Shown here: positions 52,095 through 61,442 of the stretch, piece after piece
Position numbering within the stretch: position 1 is the stretch's first letter
Layout: each line of letters opens with the position of its first letter
Origin: Paracoccaceae bacterium
GTDB taxonomy: Bacteria; Pseudomonadota; Alphaproteobacteria; Rhodobacterales; Rhodobacteraceae
Assembly: GCA_027013095.1 (NCBI GenBank)
Contig: JALUYI010000011.1
Coordinates: forward strand, 25,111 to 89,110
Direction: 5' to 3'
DNA: 64,000 bases
Translations under genes and position numbers: made by a program
The notes under the pieces: model-generated
What the model was told of the DNA's origin: nothing
The model's input: only the letters and a program-made list of their open reading frames with translations
Databases searched by the model: none

Positions 52095-54130
52095 GTTTCC
52101 TCCTGCCGTATCAGGGCGTCAACAGCCACGGCCCGGGTCGGGCAGCAGAGCAACGGGTTGATCTCGATTTCTTCCAGCCGGTCAGCGTTGGCAAGGACAT
52201 AATCCTGCACCGCCATAACCGCATTGACAATAGAGGGCACGTCGGCCGCCGGCTTGCCCCGGTATCCTTGCAAGAGTTTTGCGATTTTCAAAGTGCCAAG
52301 CGCGTTTCGGATTTCCGCGCGGGTGCTTGGCAGGAGCAGGGAAACGCTGTCGGTCAGGAGCTCGGCCAAAACGCCACCGGCAGCCAGAGTCAGCACAAAG
52401 CCGTGGGCCGGATCTCGCAAGACACCGATCAAAAGCTCGGCCACTGCGTCGGAAATCATCTGCTCGAGCAAAATTGGTCCGGCGGGCAGTTTGGTGAGGG
52501 CAGCGTGCAGGTCTGAGTCCGATCGAACGCCGATCGCCACCGCCCCGGCCTCGGATTTATGGGCAAAGCCCGCCACTTTCACGGCGACAGGATAGCCCAG
52601 ACTGCGGGCCGCCTGAATGGCATTCCGGGCATCGGGAAGTTTAATCCCTTGAGGGATTGGCACGCCCCAAGCGGTGAGGGCGGATTTTGCGGCAGTCTCA
52701 TCGATGGTGACGACGTCGACGGGTGCCCGGCGGGCGAGAAAAACAGGTTCGCGCGGCAATTTTACGGTTTTGCGGGCGGCGTTTTTTATTGCCCGCAGAG
52801 CATCGCCGAGCCCACAGAGCGGCACGATGCCTCCAGCTATCAGCCGATGGGCCACATTTTCCGGCATCAATTCAGGCAGGGTTGAAACCATTGCAACGGT
52901 TCCGCCGGTTCTGACCTTGGCAGCCAGTGCGGCCTCAATCGCGCAGTCCCAGTCGCCGGCATCGCAACGGTCCGTGCGGGGAAAGTCGACCAGCACAAGC
53001 GTGATCGCAACTTGGGACCAGATCATCTGGGCCCATGTTGCGGTCATTGCGGAAGTATCGCGCCAGATGTAGGTGTGGTAATCAAGGGGGTTGGCCAGTG
53101 CCACTCGCGCTCCCAGACTTTTTTTCAGGGCTTTTTTTCGGGCTTTCGACAAGGGCGGAAAGGTCAGACCCTGCGCTTGGGCCATGTCCGCAATCAGCGC
53201 CGCCTCGCCCCCTGAACATGAGATCGAGGCGATCCGGTTTGACTTCAGGCGGCCACAAACATGCAGCAGTTTCAGTGTCTCCAGAAACTCAGGCAGACTG
53301 TCAACAGACAGAATATTCAAGCGCTTCAGAAAGGTCTTGGCGCCTGCATCACCCCCTGCCAGAGAGGCTGTGTGAGAAACCGTCGCAGCCCGCGCTTGCG
53401 CCGATTTTCCGACTTTCAAGGCCACCAGCGGTTTTTTCAGGCGCGCGGAACAGGCGGCAAGCCGTTCAAAGGCACGCAGGTCGCCAAACCCTTCGATATG
53501 CAGTCCCAGTGCCGTCACGCGCGGGTCGTTCAACAGCTCGATACCGATTTCAGCGATGACGGTTTGCACCTGATTGCCCGCGGTGACGACATAGGCCAGC
53601 GGCAGCGCGCGGCTCTGCATGGTAAGGTTGATTGCGATGTTGGATGACTGTGCAATGATAGCCACCCCGCGCTGCACGCGGGTTCCGCCCTGTTGGTCGG
53701 GCCAGAGGAGCGCGCCATCCAGATAATTGATAAATCCATAGCAATTTGGCCCAAGAATGGGCATGTCGCCCGCGGCTTGCAGGAGGGCCTGTTGCATCGC
53801 AGCGCCGCTCTGATCTTCAGCGGCGGATTCTGAAAACCCAGATGCAAAACAAATGGCCCCGCCTGCACCCATTGCGGCAAGATCGCGAACGATATCGAGG
53901 GTCGTGGTCCTGTTTACACCAACGAAACAGGCATCCGGAATCCCCGGAAGGTCGGACAGAGTCCGGAAGGTCCTGATCTTGCCGATCTCGGCTGCCTTTG
54001 GATGGATCGGCCAGACATCCCCCTGAAAGCCGAGGTTGCGGCTCTGCGCGACAACGGCCCGACCCCATGCCCCACCACCGACGATGGCAATCTTGCGAGG
54101 GCGCAACAGGCGTGACAGGTTACGAGCCAC
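52091..54130 (-). CDS. NDP-forming acyl-CoA synthetase (acetate-CoA ligase family)
   Basis: This 679-residue protein joins a CoA-binding domain (KIAIVGGGAWGRAVVAQ), a succinyl-CoA-ligase-like flavodoxin domain with the phospho-His region (VSHTASLAGGD), and a C-terminal ATP-grasp domain (SALTAWGVPIPQGIKLP; GYPVAVKVAGFAHKSEAGAVAIGV; EINPLL). Such enzymes activate carboxylates with ATP, releasing ADP. With the flanking CaiD-like and acyl-CoA dehydrogenase genes it probably starts a short acyl-CoA pathway. Confidence 0.85.
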   Translation of the reverse strand: MARNLSRLLRPRKIAIVGGGAWGRAVVAQSRNLGFQGDVWPIHPKAAEIGKIRTFRTLSDLPGIPDACFVGVNRTTTLDIVRDLAAMGAGGAICFASGFSESAAEDQSGAAMQQALLQAAGDMPILGPNCYGFINYLDGALLWPDQQGGTRVQRGVAIIAQSSNIAINLTMQSRALPLAYVVTAGNQVQTVIAEIGIELLNDPRVTALGLHIEGFGDLRAFERLAACSARLKKPLVALKVGKSAQARAATVSHTASLAGGDAGAKTFLKRLNILSVDSLPEFLETLKLLHVCGRLKSNRIASISCSGGEAALIADMAQAQGLTFPPLSKARKKALKKSLGARVALANPLDYHTYIWRDTSAMTATWAQMIWSQVAITLVLVDFPRTDRCDAGDWDCAIEAALAAKVRTGGTVAMVSTLPELMPENVAHRLIAGGIVPLCGLGDALRAIKNAARKTVKLPREPVFLARRAPVDVVTIDETAAKSALTAWGVPIPQGIKLPDARNAIQAARSLGYPVAVKVAGFAHKSEAGAVAIGVRSDSDLHAALTKLPAGPILLEQMISDAVAELLIGVLRDPAHGFVLTLAAGGVLAELLTDSVSLLLPSTRAEIRNALGTLKIAKLLQGYRGKPAADVPSIVNAVMAVQDYVLANADRLEEIEINPLLCCPTRAVAVDALIRQEET

Positions 54131-54160
54131 CGCTACGCACCGATTTGAGAATGAGCCTTA

Positions 54161-54346
54161 ATGCCTCCGGCGGGGATATTTTCAAACAAAAGAAACCGGG
54201 TGGGGCCCCCCGCTTCGGAGGCCGGAACGAGGGGCTTTCTTTTGTTACGGCCATCGGCTTCCCAGCCTGTTCCGCTCCGGCATCTTGCCCGAAACAAGTT
54301 AACAAAATCTTGCGTCTTTTATTGAAAAATATCCCCGCCGGAGGCA
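54161..54346. repeat. Nested inverted repeat between acyl-CoA genes
   Basis: The outer arms of about 25 nt, ATGCCTCCGGCGGGGATATT (54161 on) and its near-perfect complement ending at 54346, enclose about 135 nt. Inside, AACAAAAGAAA and TTTCTTTTGTT form a second 11-bp stem around a GC-rich loop (54184-54246). No coding frame is evident. It could be a small mobile or palindromic element or a terminator structure. Confidence 0.75.
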
Positions 54347-54351
54347 TTTCT

Positions 54352-55512
54352 CTATGCCCCCAAGGGCCGCAGCATTTCGCGGCTGATGATATGGCGCTGG
54401 ATTTCACTGGTTCCATCCCAAATGCGTTCGACCCGTGCGTCGCGCCAGAACCGTTCCAATGGCAGATCTTCCATCAACCCCATGCCGCCGTGAATTTGCA
54501 GCGCGGCATCGGTTACGTGCGCCAGCATTTCCGAGGCGAACAGCTTGGCACAGGCGATCTCGCGGTTGGCGGGCAGGCCCTGATCCAGTCGATCCGCCGC
54601 CGCCAGTGTCAGGAGGTCAGCCGCATCAATCTCGGTAATCATGTCTGCGATCTGGAATCCGACCCCTTGAAAGCGGCCGATCTTTTGGCCAAATTGCGTG
54701 CGTTCCGCCGCCTGGGTCAGCGCCAGATCGAACACACGTCGCGCGCGTCCGACGCTCATTGTGGCCACGGTGATGCGGGTGGCATAAAGCCATGTGTTCA
54801 TGACTTCGAACCCGCCGTTGACTGCGCCCAGAACCTGCGCATCGGGCAGGCGGCAGTCGTCAAACTCGAGGATCATGTTCTTGTAGCCGCGGTGGCTGAC
54901 CGACTTGTAACCGGCGCGGATGGTAAAGCCGGGCGTGCCGCGATCGACAAGAAAGGCGGTGATGCGTTTTTTCACCCCGCGTGGGGTTGAATCCTGACCT
55001 GTTGCCACGAATACGATTACAAAATCCGCGTGATCGGCCCCCGAGATGAAATGTTTGGTGCCATTCAGAACCCAATCCCCGCCATCGCGCCGGGCGCTGC
55101 ATTTCATGCTGCGAATATCTGACCCCGCCTCTGGTTCCGTCATGGCCAGTGCGTCCATGCGCTCGCCTCGCACGGCAGGCAACAGGTAGCGCTCGCGCTG
55201 CTCTCCCTTGCAGGCCATCAGGATGTTTTGCGGGCGGCCGAAAAAATGGTTCAGGGCCATTGATCCGCGGCCAAGTTCGCGTTCAACCAGAGCAAATTCC
55301 AGATGGTTCAGGCCCGCTCCGCCAACGTCGGTCGGAAAATTACAGGCGTAAAATCCCAGTTCGATTGTCTTTGTCTTGATCTGTTCGGCAATTTCGCGGG
55401 GGACTTCTCCGGTTCGCTCGACAATCTCTTCATGGGGATAAATCTCGCGCTCGACAAAGGTTCGGACCGTTGAAACGATCATTTCCTGTTCTTCGGTCAG
55501 GCCGTATTGCAT
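54352..55512 (-). CDS. Acyl-CoA dehydrogenase
   Basis: This 386-residue flavoenzyme has ALAMTEPEAGSDIRSMKCSARRDGGDWVLNGTKHFI, QFGQKIGRFQGVGFQIADM and the C-terminal ALQIHGGMGLMEDLPLERFWRDARVERIWDGTSEIQRHII. The general-base Glu region EIQR/IWDGT is visible. ATG 55512 gives MQYGLTEEQEM. The frame to 55719 is a shadow of the amtB region. It is similar to CaiA-type crotonobetainyl-CoA reductases by context only. Confidence 0.9.
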   Translation of the reverse strand: MQYGLTEEQEMIVSTVRTFVEREIYPHEEIVERTGEVPREIAEQIKTKTIELGFYACNFPTDVGGAGLNHLEFALVERELGRGSMALNHFFGRPQNILMACKGEQRERYLLPAVRGERMDALAMTEPEAGSDIRSMKCSARRDGGDWVLNGTKHFISGADHADFVIVFVATGQDSTPRGVKKRITAFLVDRGTPGFTIRAGYKSVSHRGYKNMILEFDDCRLPDAQVLGAVNGGFEVMNTWLYATRITVATMSVGRARRVFDLALTQAAERTQFGQKIGRFQGVGFQIADMITEIDAADLLTLAAADRLDQGLPANREIACAKLFASEMLAHVTDAALQIHGGMGLMEDLPLERFWRDARVERIWDGTSEIQRHIISREMLRPLGA

Positions 55513-55611
55513 CGGTGCTCTCTCTTGTCCGCTTTTCCCAGAGCTTAGCGCTGATGTGCCGGACGTCATGCCATTTCCGGCATCTCCGGGTCGTTTTTGT
55601 TCGTGCGAATG

Positions 55612-55641
55612 AAAAAACCCCGACCGCAAAAGCGGCCGGGG
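55612..55641 (-). terminator. Rho-independent terminator of glnK-amtB
   Basis: On the minus strand CCCCGGCCGC-TTTT-GCGGTCGGGG has a 10-bp stem with one mismatch, followed by TTTTTTC. It lies about 40 nt after the amtB stop. Confidence 0.95.
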
Positions 55642-55678
55642 AACGGTTCGGTTTGTTTTGAGAGGGGGGCAGATGCCC

Positions 55679-56995
55679 TCAGAAGTGATAGGCGCTTTCG
55701 CCGTGGCTGGCTTGGTCAAGGCCTGTGCGTTCGTCCTCTTCGGAGACCCTGAGGCCCAGTGTTGCGTCGATCACCTTGAACAAGACAAAGCTGACGCCAC
55801 CACCCCAGACGATCGTCATGGCGACCGCTTCAAACTGGATCCAGGTTTGGCTTGCGATCGAGAAATCGGCGCCCCCGGTGCCACCCAGCCACGGTGCGGT
55901 AAAGATGCCGGTGCCGATTGCACCGATGATCCCGCCGATGCCGTGGACGCCAAATACGTCCAGACTGTCGTCATAGCCAAACTTGTTTTTTACCGGACCG
56001 ACAAAGATATAGCAGCCGATAGATGCGATGGCGCCAAGGGCGATTGCTCCGACCGGGCCGACCGTACCAGCCGCCGGCGTTACCGCCACCAGACCAGCGA
56101 CCATGCCCGAGGCCGCACCCAGCAACGACGCCTTGCCGCGGGTAAAGGTCTCGATGATCGACCAGGCCACGATAGCGCCCGCCGTTGCGGTAAAGGTGTT
56201 GATCATCGCCAACGCCGCGCCCCCGTTTGCTTCGAGGTTCGAGCCGGCGTTAAAGCCGAACCAGCCGACCCACAGGATGCCGGCGCCCACGAGCGTCAGG
56301 GTCATTGAATGCGGGGCCATCATGTCCTTGCCAAAGCCAATTCTCGGGCCGATCACGAGTGCGCCCATCAGGGCCGCGATCCCGGCATTGATATGAACCA
56401 CCGTGCCGCCGGCAAAGTCGAGTGCGCCGAGGTTGAAGAGAAAGCCCGAGCCATCCCATACCATATGCGCAATGGGGAAATAGACCAGCGTGACCCACAA
56501 GAGGATGAATACCATCAGGGCCGAGAATTTGATCCGTTCGGCAAATGCACCGATGATCAGGGCAGGGGTGATGGCAGCAAATGTCATCTGAAAGGCGATG
56601 AACACATATTCGGGGATCACCACCCCATCGGTAAAGGTCGCGGCCATGCTGTCGATATTGACACCTGACAGGAACGCCTTGCCCCAGCCTCCCCAGAAAG
56701 GGTTGGTGCCGCCGCCAAAGGCGAACGAGTATCCGTAAAAGACCCAGACCACCATCACCACGGCGGTGATCATGGTGCATTGCATCAGGACTGACAGCAT
56801 GTTCTTGCTGCGCACCAGTCCGCCATAAAACAGTGCAAGACCCGGCAGGATCATCATCAGGACCAGAAGGGTCGAGACCATCATCCAGGCAACATCGCCC
56901 TTGTCCATGGTAGCCTTTGCGGTCTCTGCGAAAAGCATGCCCGGTGTCAGCGTCATTGCGGCCGTCACGGCCAGAGTTGAAAGCTTCGGTTTCAT
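55679..56995 (-). CDS. amtB: Ammonium transporter AmtB
   Basis: This 438-residue protein has an N-terminal signal peptide (LAVTAAMTLTPGMLFA) and about eleven membrane helices. Conserved Amt blocks are GLALFYGGLVRSKN, WGGWGKAFL, DFAGGTVVHINAGIAALMGALVIGPR and the pore His region DVFGVHGIGGIIGAIGTG. It conducts NH3/NH4+ and is normally blocked by GlnK. It follows glnK, as in the standard operon. Confidence 0.95.
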   Translation of the reverse strand: MKPKLSTLAVTAAMTLTPGMLFAETAKATMDKGDVAWMMVSTLLVLMMILPGLALFYGGLVRSKNMLSVLMQCTMITAVVMVVWVFYGYSFAFGGGTNPFWGGWGKAFLSGVNIDSMAATFTDGVVIPEYVFIAFQMTFAAITPALIIGAFAERIKFSALMVFILLWVTLVYFPIAHMVWDGSGFLFNLGALDFAGGTVVHINAGIAALMGALVIGPRIGFGKDMMAPHSMTLTLVGAGILWVGWFGFNAGSNLEANGGAALAMINTFTATAGAIVAWSIIETFTRGKASLLGAASGMVAGLVAVTPAAGTVGPVGAIALGAIASIGCYIFVGPVKNKFGYDDSLDVFGVHGIGGIIGAIGTGIFTAPWLGGTGGADFSIASQTWIQFEAVAMTIVWGGGVSFVLFKVIDATLGLRVSEEDERTGLDQASHGESAYHF

Positions 56996-57015
56996 CGGTT
57001 TCCCTTTCGAGTGGG

Positions 57016-57354
57016 TTAAAGCGCGTCGTTGCCGATTTCGCCGGTGCGCACCCGCACGGCCTGTTCGACATCGAGGACAAAGATCTTGCCGTCGCCGATC
57101 TTGTCGGTTCGGGCGGTATTCTGTATGATTTCCACAACCTGATCGGATATATCGGAGTTGACGACCATTTCCAGTTTGACCTTGGGGACGAAATTCACCG
57201 CGTATTCGGCGCCGCGGTAAATTTCAGTATGGCCTGATTGGGCGCCAAACCCTTTGATTTCGGTGACCATCATTCCGCGAACGCCTGCGCGGGTCAGCGC
57301 CTCGCGGACCTCCTCCAGTTTGAATGGTTTGATTGCGGCGATAACAAGTTTCAC
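57016..57354 (-). CDS. glnK: Nitrogen regulatory PII protein GlnK
   Basis: This 112-residue PII protein has the uridylylation Tyr51 in the T-loop (GFGAQSGHTEIYRGAEYAVNF) and the C-terminal block GDGKIFVLDVEQAVRVRTGE. The start is GTG 57354 (valine codon, AAGGA upstream), which gives exactly the family length. It senses 2-oxoglutarate and ATP/ADP and gates AmtB. No convincing sigma-54 promoter was found by eye upstream. Confidence 0.95.
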   Translation of the reverse strand: MKLVIAAIKPFKLEEVREALTRAGVRGMMVTEIKGFGAQSGHTEIYRGAEYAVNFVPKVKLEMVVNSDISDQVVEIIQNTARTDKIGDGKIFVLDVEQAVRVRTGEIGNDAL

Positions 57355-57477
57355 ATTGTGTTCCTTTTCATTCGAGACAAGACCGAGTCCCCCTTGCCAG
57401 AAGTTACGCTGCCAAAACCGGCAAAAACCCCCGTAAGGACAAGCAAAGCGCGGCTGTGGAGGGGATGATTTCGGGGA

Positions 57478-57501
57478 ATTGTGCGCAAAAAATGCACCAA
57501 T
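57478..57501. promoter_or_regulatory. Inverted repeat in glnK-PBP intergenic region
   Basis: ATTGTGC and GCACCAAT flank GCAAAAAAT, giving an imperfect palindrome about 125 nt upstream of glnK. It contains GTGC/GCAC half-sites in the opposite order to the enteric NtrC consensus, so assignment to NtrC is doubtful. Confidence 0.3.
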
Positions 57502-57620
57502 GGCGGGCAGTGCTGAAAAAATGGGCGGAAACTTGCTGGCGTTTTGCGCCTTGAACTCTCCACATTTGATGCAGAACGGCGTAGTCTGATCCAAAGAAAT
57601 GTTGGCAGGCAGTAAAATCC

Positions 57621-59786
57621 ATGGGATTCAGAGGTGGCAAAAAGCCGGGTTCGGTGACGCCCCGGCGCGCGCCGTCCGGAGGGGGCAGCCAGAGGCCGCC
57701 CGATTCTCCACCCGGTAAAAAGCGACGGCGCAAGAAAAAGCAGCCGCCACGGGATATTTTTTCGCGGGCGTTCCGATGGCTTTTGGGCAAGATCCTGCGC
57801 CTGCTCTGGTGGTTCGGCTGGCGGATCGGCTGGTTGCTGGTGATCGTCGTGGGGGCGATGACCGGCTACTACTATGTGCTGTTGCCGCCGGCGGTGGACC
57901 AGATCGACGGGCGGGCGCGCGGCTCGGTGACGATGCTGGACAAGGATGGCAAGGTTTTTGCTTGGCGCGGTGCACAGTTTGGCGGGATCATCACGCCGGA
58001 TACGGTTTCGCCCTATGTCAAAGAGGCGGTCATCGCCACCGAGGACAAACGGTTTTACCATCATTTCGGTATCAGCCCGCGTGGTATTCTCAGCGCTATT
58101 CGCATCAACCTTGCAGCCGGGCGTGGGCCGTTGCAGGGGAATGGCGGCTCGACCATTACCCAACAGGTCGCCAAGATCTTGTGTCTGGGCCACAATTACC
58201 AGCCCAGCTCGGGGATTTCCCAGCGGGCGTTTCAGGCCGAGTGTCGTCGCGCCACCATCGGCCGCAAGTTGATGGAGGTGCCCTTTGCCTTTGCGCTGGA
58301 GCTGAAATACACCAAGGATCAGATCCTGATGATCTATCTGAACCGCGCCTATCTGGGTGCCGGGGCACAGGGGTTCGAGGCGGCCAGTCAGCGGTATTTC
58401 GGCAAATCCGCGCGTGATGACACGCCGGCCGAGGCGGCGTTGCTGGCCGGGTTGCTGGTGGCACCATCCTATTATGCGCCGACGCGCAATCTGGCGCGGG
58501 CCAATGCGCGGGCTAGTGTGGTTCTGGGATTGATGCAGGATCAGGGCTATCTGACACCGGCACAGGTTGCCGCTGCGCGGGCCAACCCGGCGCGTCTGTC
58601 GGGGGCGGCGCAATCTCAGGCGGGAGGCTACTTCGCCGACTGGGCGATGGAGGCGGCGCCTTCGGTCTTTGTCAAGGCGTCCAAGGCCGATGTGGTGATG
58701 AAAACCACGTTTGATCCACGTATTCAGCAGGCGGCCGAGGACGCCCTGACCTCGGTTTTCGACAGCAAGCTGAGGAAGGGTTCAAAGGCGCAGGCCGCCA
58801 TCGTCGTCATGTCGGCCGATGGTGCGGTCCGGGCGATGGTTGGCGGGCGCAAGCTGGACGGTGCCGGTCTGTTCAATCGGGCGACGCAGGCCGAACGGCA
58901 GACGGGCTCATCGTTCAAGCCGTTCGTCTATGCTGCGGCACTGGATCTGGGGTGGCGCTATGATTCGATCATTGATGACACGCCGCTGACGATCAACATT
59001 CCCGGCTCGGGCCCGTGGACGCCGCGCGATTATTCCGGCAAGTTTCTGGGTCCGGTCAGCCTGACCAAGGCGCTGGCCTATTCTCTCAACATTCCGGCAG
59101 TGCGCCTCAGCGAGGATGTCGGCCGCGACGCGGTTCGCACGGTGGCGCATGGTTTCGGGATCAACAGCCAGCTGGCAACGGGCCCGGCATTGGCGCTTGG
59201 GGCCAGTGAATCCTCGCTGTTGGAGATGACTGGGGCCTATGCCGGGATCCTGAACGGGGGAACCAGCGTGCGGCCCTATGGCCTTTTGTCGCTGTCCCTG
59301 AAGGGCGACAAGGCGCCCTTTATGGAGCAATCCGTCGGCATGGGAGAGCGGGTCATCAGCGAACAGGCCGACCGTGAGCTGATTTACATGATGTCACAGG
59401 TGGCCAAGATTGGTACCGCGCGGCGGGCGCAACTGCCGGACAGGCCGATTGCCGCCAAGACCGGAACCACGCAAGGGGCGCGGGATGCGTGGTTTATCGG
59501 CTTTACCGCGGATTATGTGGCCGGGGTCTGGATGGGATATGATGACAATTCAAAGCTGACCGGCGTGACCGGCGGCGGTTTGCCTGCAGAGATCTGGAAA
59601 CAGACGATGCTGCGGGTGGACAAGGGGGTGCCGCCGCGCCCGTTGCCGATGTTCGACCCCAGCCGCGATACCCTGCCGCCGGCGACGCGGGGCCAGCAGC
59701 CAACACCTCTTGCGCGGGACACGCAGGCCCACAATATCCTGACCGACGTTCTGGGGGCGATCTTTGGGCGGCCAAGGCGGCCCTGA
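57621..59786 (+). CDS. Class A penicillin-binding protein (PBP1A family)
   Basis: This is a bifunctional peptidoglycan synthase of 721 residues. A basic, Pro-rich cytoplasmic tail precedes one membrane helix (WRIGWLLVIVVGAMTGYYYVLL). A GT51 transglycosylase domain follows (EAVIATEDKRFYHHFGIS; NGGSTITQQVAK; RKLMEVPFAFALELKYTKDQILMIYLNRAYLG). The transpeptidase domain has SSFKPFVYAAALD (nucleophile Ser), SLN and KTGTTQGARDAWF. It polymerises and cross-links glycan strands in the periplasm. Confidence 0.93.
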   Translation: MGFRGGKKPGSVTPRRAPSGGGSQRPPDSPPGKKRRRKKKQPPRDIFSRAFRWLLGKILRLLWWFGWRIGWLLVIVVGAMTGYYYVLLPPAVDQIDGRARGSVTMLDKDGKVFAWRGAQFGGIITPDTVSPYVKEAVIATEDKRFYHHFGISPRGILSAIRINLAAGRGPLQGNGGSTITQQVAKILCLGHNYQPSSGISQRAFQAECRRATIGRKLMEVPFAFALELKYTKDQILMIYLNRAYLGAGAQGFEAASQRYFGKSARDDTPAEAALLAGLLVAPSYYAPTRNLARANARASVVLGLMQDQGYLTPAQVAAARANPARLSGAAQSQAGGYFADWAMEAAPSVFVKASKADVVMKTTFDPRIQQAAEDALTSVFDSKLRKGSKAQAAIVVMSADGAVRAMVGGRKLDGAGLFNRATQAERQTGSSFKPFVYAAALDLGWRYDSIIDDTPLTINIPGSGPWTPRDYSGKFLGPVSLTKALAYSLNIPAVRLSEDVGRDAVRTVAHGFGINSQLATGPALALGASESSLLEMTGAYAGILNGGTSVRPYGLLSLSLKGDKAPFMEQSVGMGERVISEQADRELIYMMSQVAKIGTARRAQLPDRPIAAKTGTTQGARDAWFIGFTADYVAGVWMGYDDNSKLTGVTGGGLPAEIWKQTMLRVDKGVPPRPLPMFDPSRDTLPPATRGQQPTPLARDTQAHNILTDVLGAIFGRPRRP

Positions 59787-59843
59787 AGCGTTTTAAGACA
59801 GGGATGAATTACCAAAACTCGGCCACGCCTTTGGCACTCGCGG

Positions 59844-59888
59844 GCGTTTGGCGATCAGCATATCCCGACCATTTGTCGAAACGCGTTA
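59844..59888. repeat. 45-nt intergenic repeat A, copy 2
   Basis: This is a homologue of 2923-2967. On the minus strand it starts at the TAA stop of mlaC (59886-59888) and continues CGCGTTTCGACAAATGGTCG, ending at CCAAACGC. GCGTTT and AAACGC at its ends are exact complements, so it can fold as a long imperfect hairpin. Confidence 0.75.
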
Positions 59889-60512
59889 GCTGGCCGTTTT
59901 CAGGTCGCGGATCAGTTTGTCGATGTTGCCCCGGCGCTTGTCCAGCATCGCGGCAACCTCGGTGCGTTCGGTCGCCAGCAGGCTGATGCCTTCGATGAAC
60001 AGATTGAACATCTTGTTCTTGCCGCTCTTGTCGGACACCTGCCAATCCACCGCAAATGGAGCCTGACCCTTGAGATGGGCGACCGATGAGACCAGATAGC
60101 CGCTCTTGACCTTGTGCACGCCGGTCACCACGATTTTGCCGCCGATGAATTCGCGAAAACGGTTGCCATATTTGCGCGCCATATAGCCCCGAAATGCCGC
60201 AGTGTAGCGGCGGCGTTGTCCGGCGCTGGCTCGCCGCCACGCGACGCCCAGCGAACTGCGGGCAATGATTGGCACATCAGCGTATTTGCTGAACAGGTTT
60301 TCGAATTCGCGGTACATGGTGGCCTTGCTGCCACCCGAGTTGATGATCTTGTTCAGGTCGCCAACCAGTTGGTCGATCAGGTGACGGGCGGCGGCGTTGC
60401 TGAGGGCCAGAACCGGCGACGTCCATCCTGCGGCCATCAGGCCGGCGGCAAGTCCGATCAAGGTCTGGCGGCGGTCGAAACCCGTCCGCTCATGGGGTAT
60501 CTTACTGGGCAT
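59886..60512 (-). CDS. mlaC: MlaC-family phospholipid-binding protein
   Basis: This 208-residue protein belongs to the MlaC/Ttg2D family. A twin-arginine-like signal (ERTGFDRRQTLIGLAAGLMAAGWTSPVLA) precedes the mature helical domain (YREFENLFSKYADVPIIARSSLGVAWRRAS; YLVSSVAHLKGQAPFAVDWQV). MlaC shuttles phospholipids between MlaA and the inner-membrane MlaFED. ATG 60512 overlaps mlaA by 11 nt. The frame to 60641 is a shadow. Confidence 0.85.
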   Translation of the reverse strand: MPSKIPHERTGFDRRQTLIGLAAGLMAAGWTSPVLALSNAAARHLIDQLVGDLNKIINSGGSKATMYREFENLFSKYADVPIIARSSLGVAWRRASAGQRRRYTAAFRGYMARKYGNRFREFIGGKIVVTGVHKVKSGYLVSSVAHLKGQAPFAVDWQVSDKSGKNKMFNLFIEGISLLATERTEVAAMLDKRRGNIDKLIRDLKTAS

Positions 60513-61266
60513 AGGGGTCCTCCAGATCGGCGGCGCTGACGCCACCATACAACTTGCTGCGGCGGCTTTGAAGGTACAACAACCGCGCTTGGGCATAGCT
60601 GTCGGCACTGTCATAAAGGATTGAATCGACCGTGCTTGCATAGGTGTCGCGGTCTTCCAGTTTTTTCAGGGCATGGGCGACGGGCGAAATATAGCGTCGC
60701 GGGCCGGTCAGCAGACGCCGCAGCGGGTCGGCGGCGAAATCCACCACCGTTCCCAGCGCATCCCGCTGGGTGCTGGGGCCGAGGATGGGCAGCTCGACAT
60801 AGGCGCCTTCGCCAACGCCCCAGACCTGCAGCGTCTGGCCGAAATCCGTATCGCGCTGGGCCAGACCGTTCTGGCTGGCGACGTCGATCAGCCCGGCGAT
60901 TCCGAAGGTCGAGTTCAGTGCCAGGCGCAGCGTGTTCGAGGTCGCGTCCCCAAGCTTCAGTTGCAACAGGTCATTGGCGATCACACCGGGCAGGGACAGG
61001 TTGGCGGCCAAATTGCTGGCCCCACGCGCAATCGGGTTGGGGGTGACCTTCATATATGAATGGGATGCTGGTTTCAGAATGGCACGGTCCAGAGCGGTGT
61101 TGAATGCATGAACCCTCCGGTTCTGCGTTTCGCCCGGGTCATTTATGCCACTTGGCCGCGGCTGTGGCGCGCAGGCCGCCAGACCCACGGTCAGTGGGAG
61201 AACCAGCAAAAAGAGCCGACGCAGGCGGTCCGGCCGTGTGGTCACAAATGGCAAGCTATGTTTCAT
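60502..61266 (-). CDS. mlaA: MlaA (VacJ) outer-membrane lipoprotein
   Basis: The product is 254 residues with a lipoprotein signal (LPLTVGLAAC) and the MlaA domain: NDPGETQNRRVHAFNTALDR, LSLPGVIANDLLQLKLGDA, NSTFGIAGLIDVASQ, DTDFGQTLQVWGVGEGAYVELPILGPSTQRDA. It removes phospholipids from the outer leaflet and passes them to MlaC. MlaFED genes are not in the window. Confidence 0.93.
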   Translation of the reverse strand: MKHSLPFVTTRPDRLRRLFLLVLPLTVGLAACAPQPRPSGINDPGETQNRRVHAFNTALDRAILKPASHSYMKVTPNPIARGASNLAANLSLPGVIANDLLQLKLGDATSNTLRLALNSTFGIAGLIDVASQNGLAQRDTDFGQTLQVWGVGEGAYVELPILGPSTQRDALGTVVDFAADPLRRLLTGPRRYISPVAHALKKLEDRDTYASTVDSILYDSADSYAQARLLYLQSRRSKLYGGVSAADLEDPYAQ

Positions 61267-61442
61267 TCGTTCTGATTATCGGTTGCAGGATGTGGATCGA
61301 ATTGAATCTTAATTGTCGGAACGATACAAGCATCCATTGTCACTTATTTAACACAATTACACAATTCTATGTCGGCGCGGCGGAGGGGGTCACCTGTCCG
61401 TTGCGGCTTGAATAACATTTTCTGGAAGTCGGGGCCAGCCAT

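Noticed and set aside
57361..57460. Sigma-54 promoter upstream of glnK
   Set aside because: No GG-N10-GC pair with acceptable context was found by eye.
57351..58613. A 420-residue minus-strand open frame over the glnK upstream region and PBP gene
   Set aside because: It overlaps the glnK start and the conserved PBP transglycosylase domain and has no recognisable domains.
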